Of a stretch of 51,191 nt of DNA, positions 50,970-51,191 are shown in pieces (within the stretch, counting starts at the first letter, position 1; each line of letters begins with the position of its first letter). The notes under the pieces were generated by a model. It was not told the DNA's origin. It made no database searches and saw nothing but the letters and a program-made list of their open reading frames with translations. Origin of the DNA: an uncultured Myxococcales bacterium (GTDB lineage: Bacteria > Myxococcota_A > UBA9042); NCBI GenBank assembly GCA_903842345.1, contig CAIMLR010000029.1:1-51191 (forward strand), read 5' to 3'. The position numbers and the translations under genes are program-made.

Positions 50970-51191
50970 GTAACCACCCGCTGACCGCCGCACTGACCGC
51001 CTCGCCGGTCTGACCGACACTTCGTCCCGGAGGTGTCCCCATGCTCGAGTTCAGCCCAATCCCCGACTTCAAACCGCGCAAATCCACCCGCCGCGACCCG
51101 TGGACCGAGGACGAAGCCCGCGCCGTCCTCTCCGCCGCCAGCCGCAGCGGCCTTTCCCTCGCCGCCTTCGCGCGCCGCCACGGCCTGCTGG
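50970..51191 (+). mobile_element. Left end of an IS66-family insertion sequence (partial)
   Basis: The final gene encodes an IS66 accessory protein, so an IS66-type element runs off the right edge. A GTAACCACCCGCTGACCG sequence starting at 50970, about 70 nt before the ORF, is a plausible terminal inverted repeat (IS66 ends commonly begin GTAA). The second end is not available for comparison, so the boundary is tentative. Confidence 0.5.
51041..51191 (+). CDS. tnpA: IS66 family TnpA accessory protein (5' part)
   Basis: The ATG at 51041 has CGGAGG upstream; 50 codons are seen before the window ends. The segment PWTEDEARAVLSAASRSGLS followed by LAAFARRHGLL is the HTH of IS66 TnpA (the usual form is a Trp, acidic residues, then GLSxAAFARRHGL). 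The expected neighbours tnpB and the tnpC transposase would lie to the right. Confidence 0.8.
   Translation, partial: MLEFSPIPDFKPRKSTRRDPWTEDEARAVLSAASRSGLSLAAFARRHGLL

Overview
The window looks like Myxococcota (myxobacterium-type) chromosome. It is GC-rich and carries very large secreted lipoproteins built from Cys-rich CxDGNxCTxDxC repeats, a metalloprotease with a MYXO-CTERM-like tail, and a TPR protein ending in two membrane segments. No rRNA or housekeeping locus is present, so a finer assignment is not possible.

Left part, 1 to about 19,990: a mobile, defence-rich island. Its right border is a 3' fragment of a tRNA-Arg(UCU) gene at 19947-19991, which marks an attachment site; its left border is outside the window. 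A four-gene minus-strand operon (5032 to 96) encodes a small HTH regulator, a methyltransferase-like protein, an 811-aa reverse transcriptase and a type I restriction HsdR subunit that is cut off after its first helicase motifs. Next come small phage/plasmid-like genes, a tyrosine recombinase, a double-HTH regulator, a DUF2971 protein, a lipoprotein, a plus-strand cluster of membrane/coiled-coil and HEPN-like proteins, a PIN-type antitoxin whose toxin is truncated, a SLATT-like membrane protein, an MqsRA toxin-antitoxin pair, a CoiA-like nuclease and an AbiJ-like protein. The mix is typical of an accreted defence island. Just beyond the tRNA fragment is the C-terminal half of a second, different tyrosine recombinase, which suggests that elements accumulated in succession at one tRNA.

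Right part, about 20,600 to 50,822: a cell-surface gene region. It holds one giant (1,936 aa) and several large Cys-rich lipoproteins, two zinc metalloproteases, a DUF1835-like protein, an unidentified exported protein, and a likely operon of a TPR membrane protein, a short Asp-rich lipoprotein and two exported phage-tail-collar proteins that share a leader. Two DUF1566 (lectin-like) proteins with related, diverging C-termini follow. Most genes here carry signal peptides or lipoboxes, so the shared theme is export to the envelope or outside. Six diverged copies of an intergenic repeat lie between these genes, all in the same orientation, which points to growth of the locus by segmental duplication.

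Right edge, about 50,970 to 51,191: the beginning of an IS66-family insertion sequence, cut by the end of the window.

The most interesting candidates are the methyltransferase-like/RT/HsdR operon, the dispersed repeat with a conserved reverse-strand CPxC peptide, the paired tail-collar proteins with a common leader, and the two DUF1566 genes that look like possible hypervariable targets.
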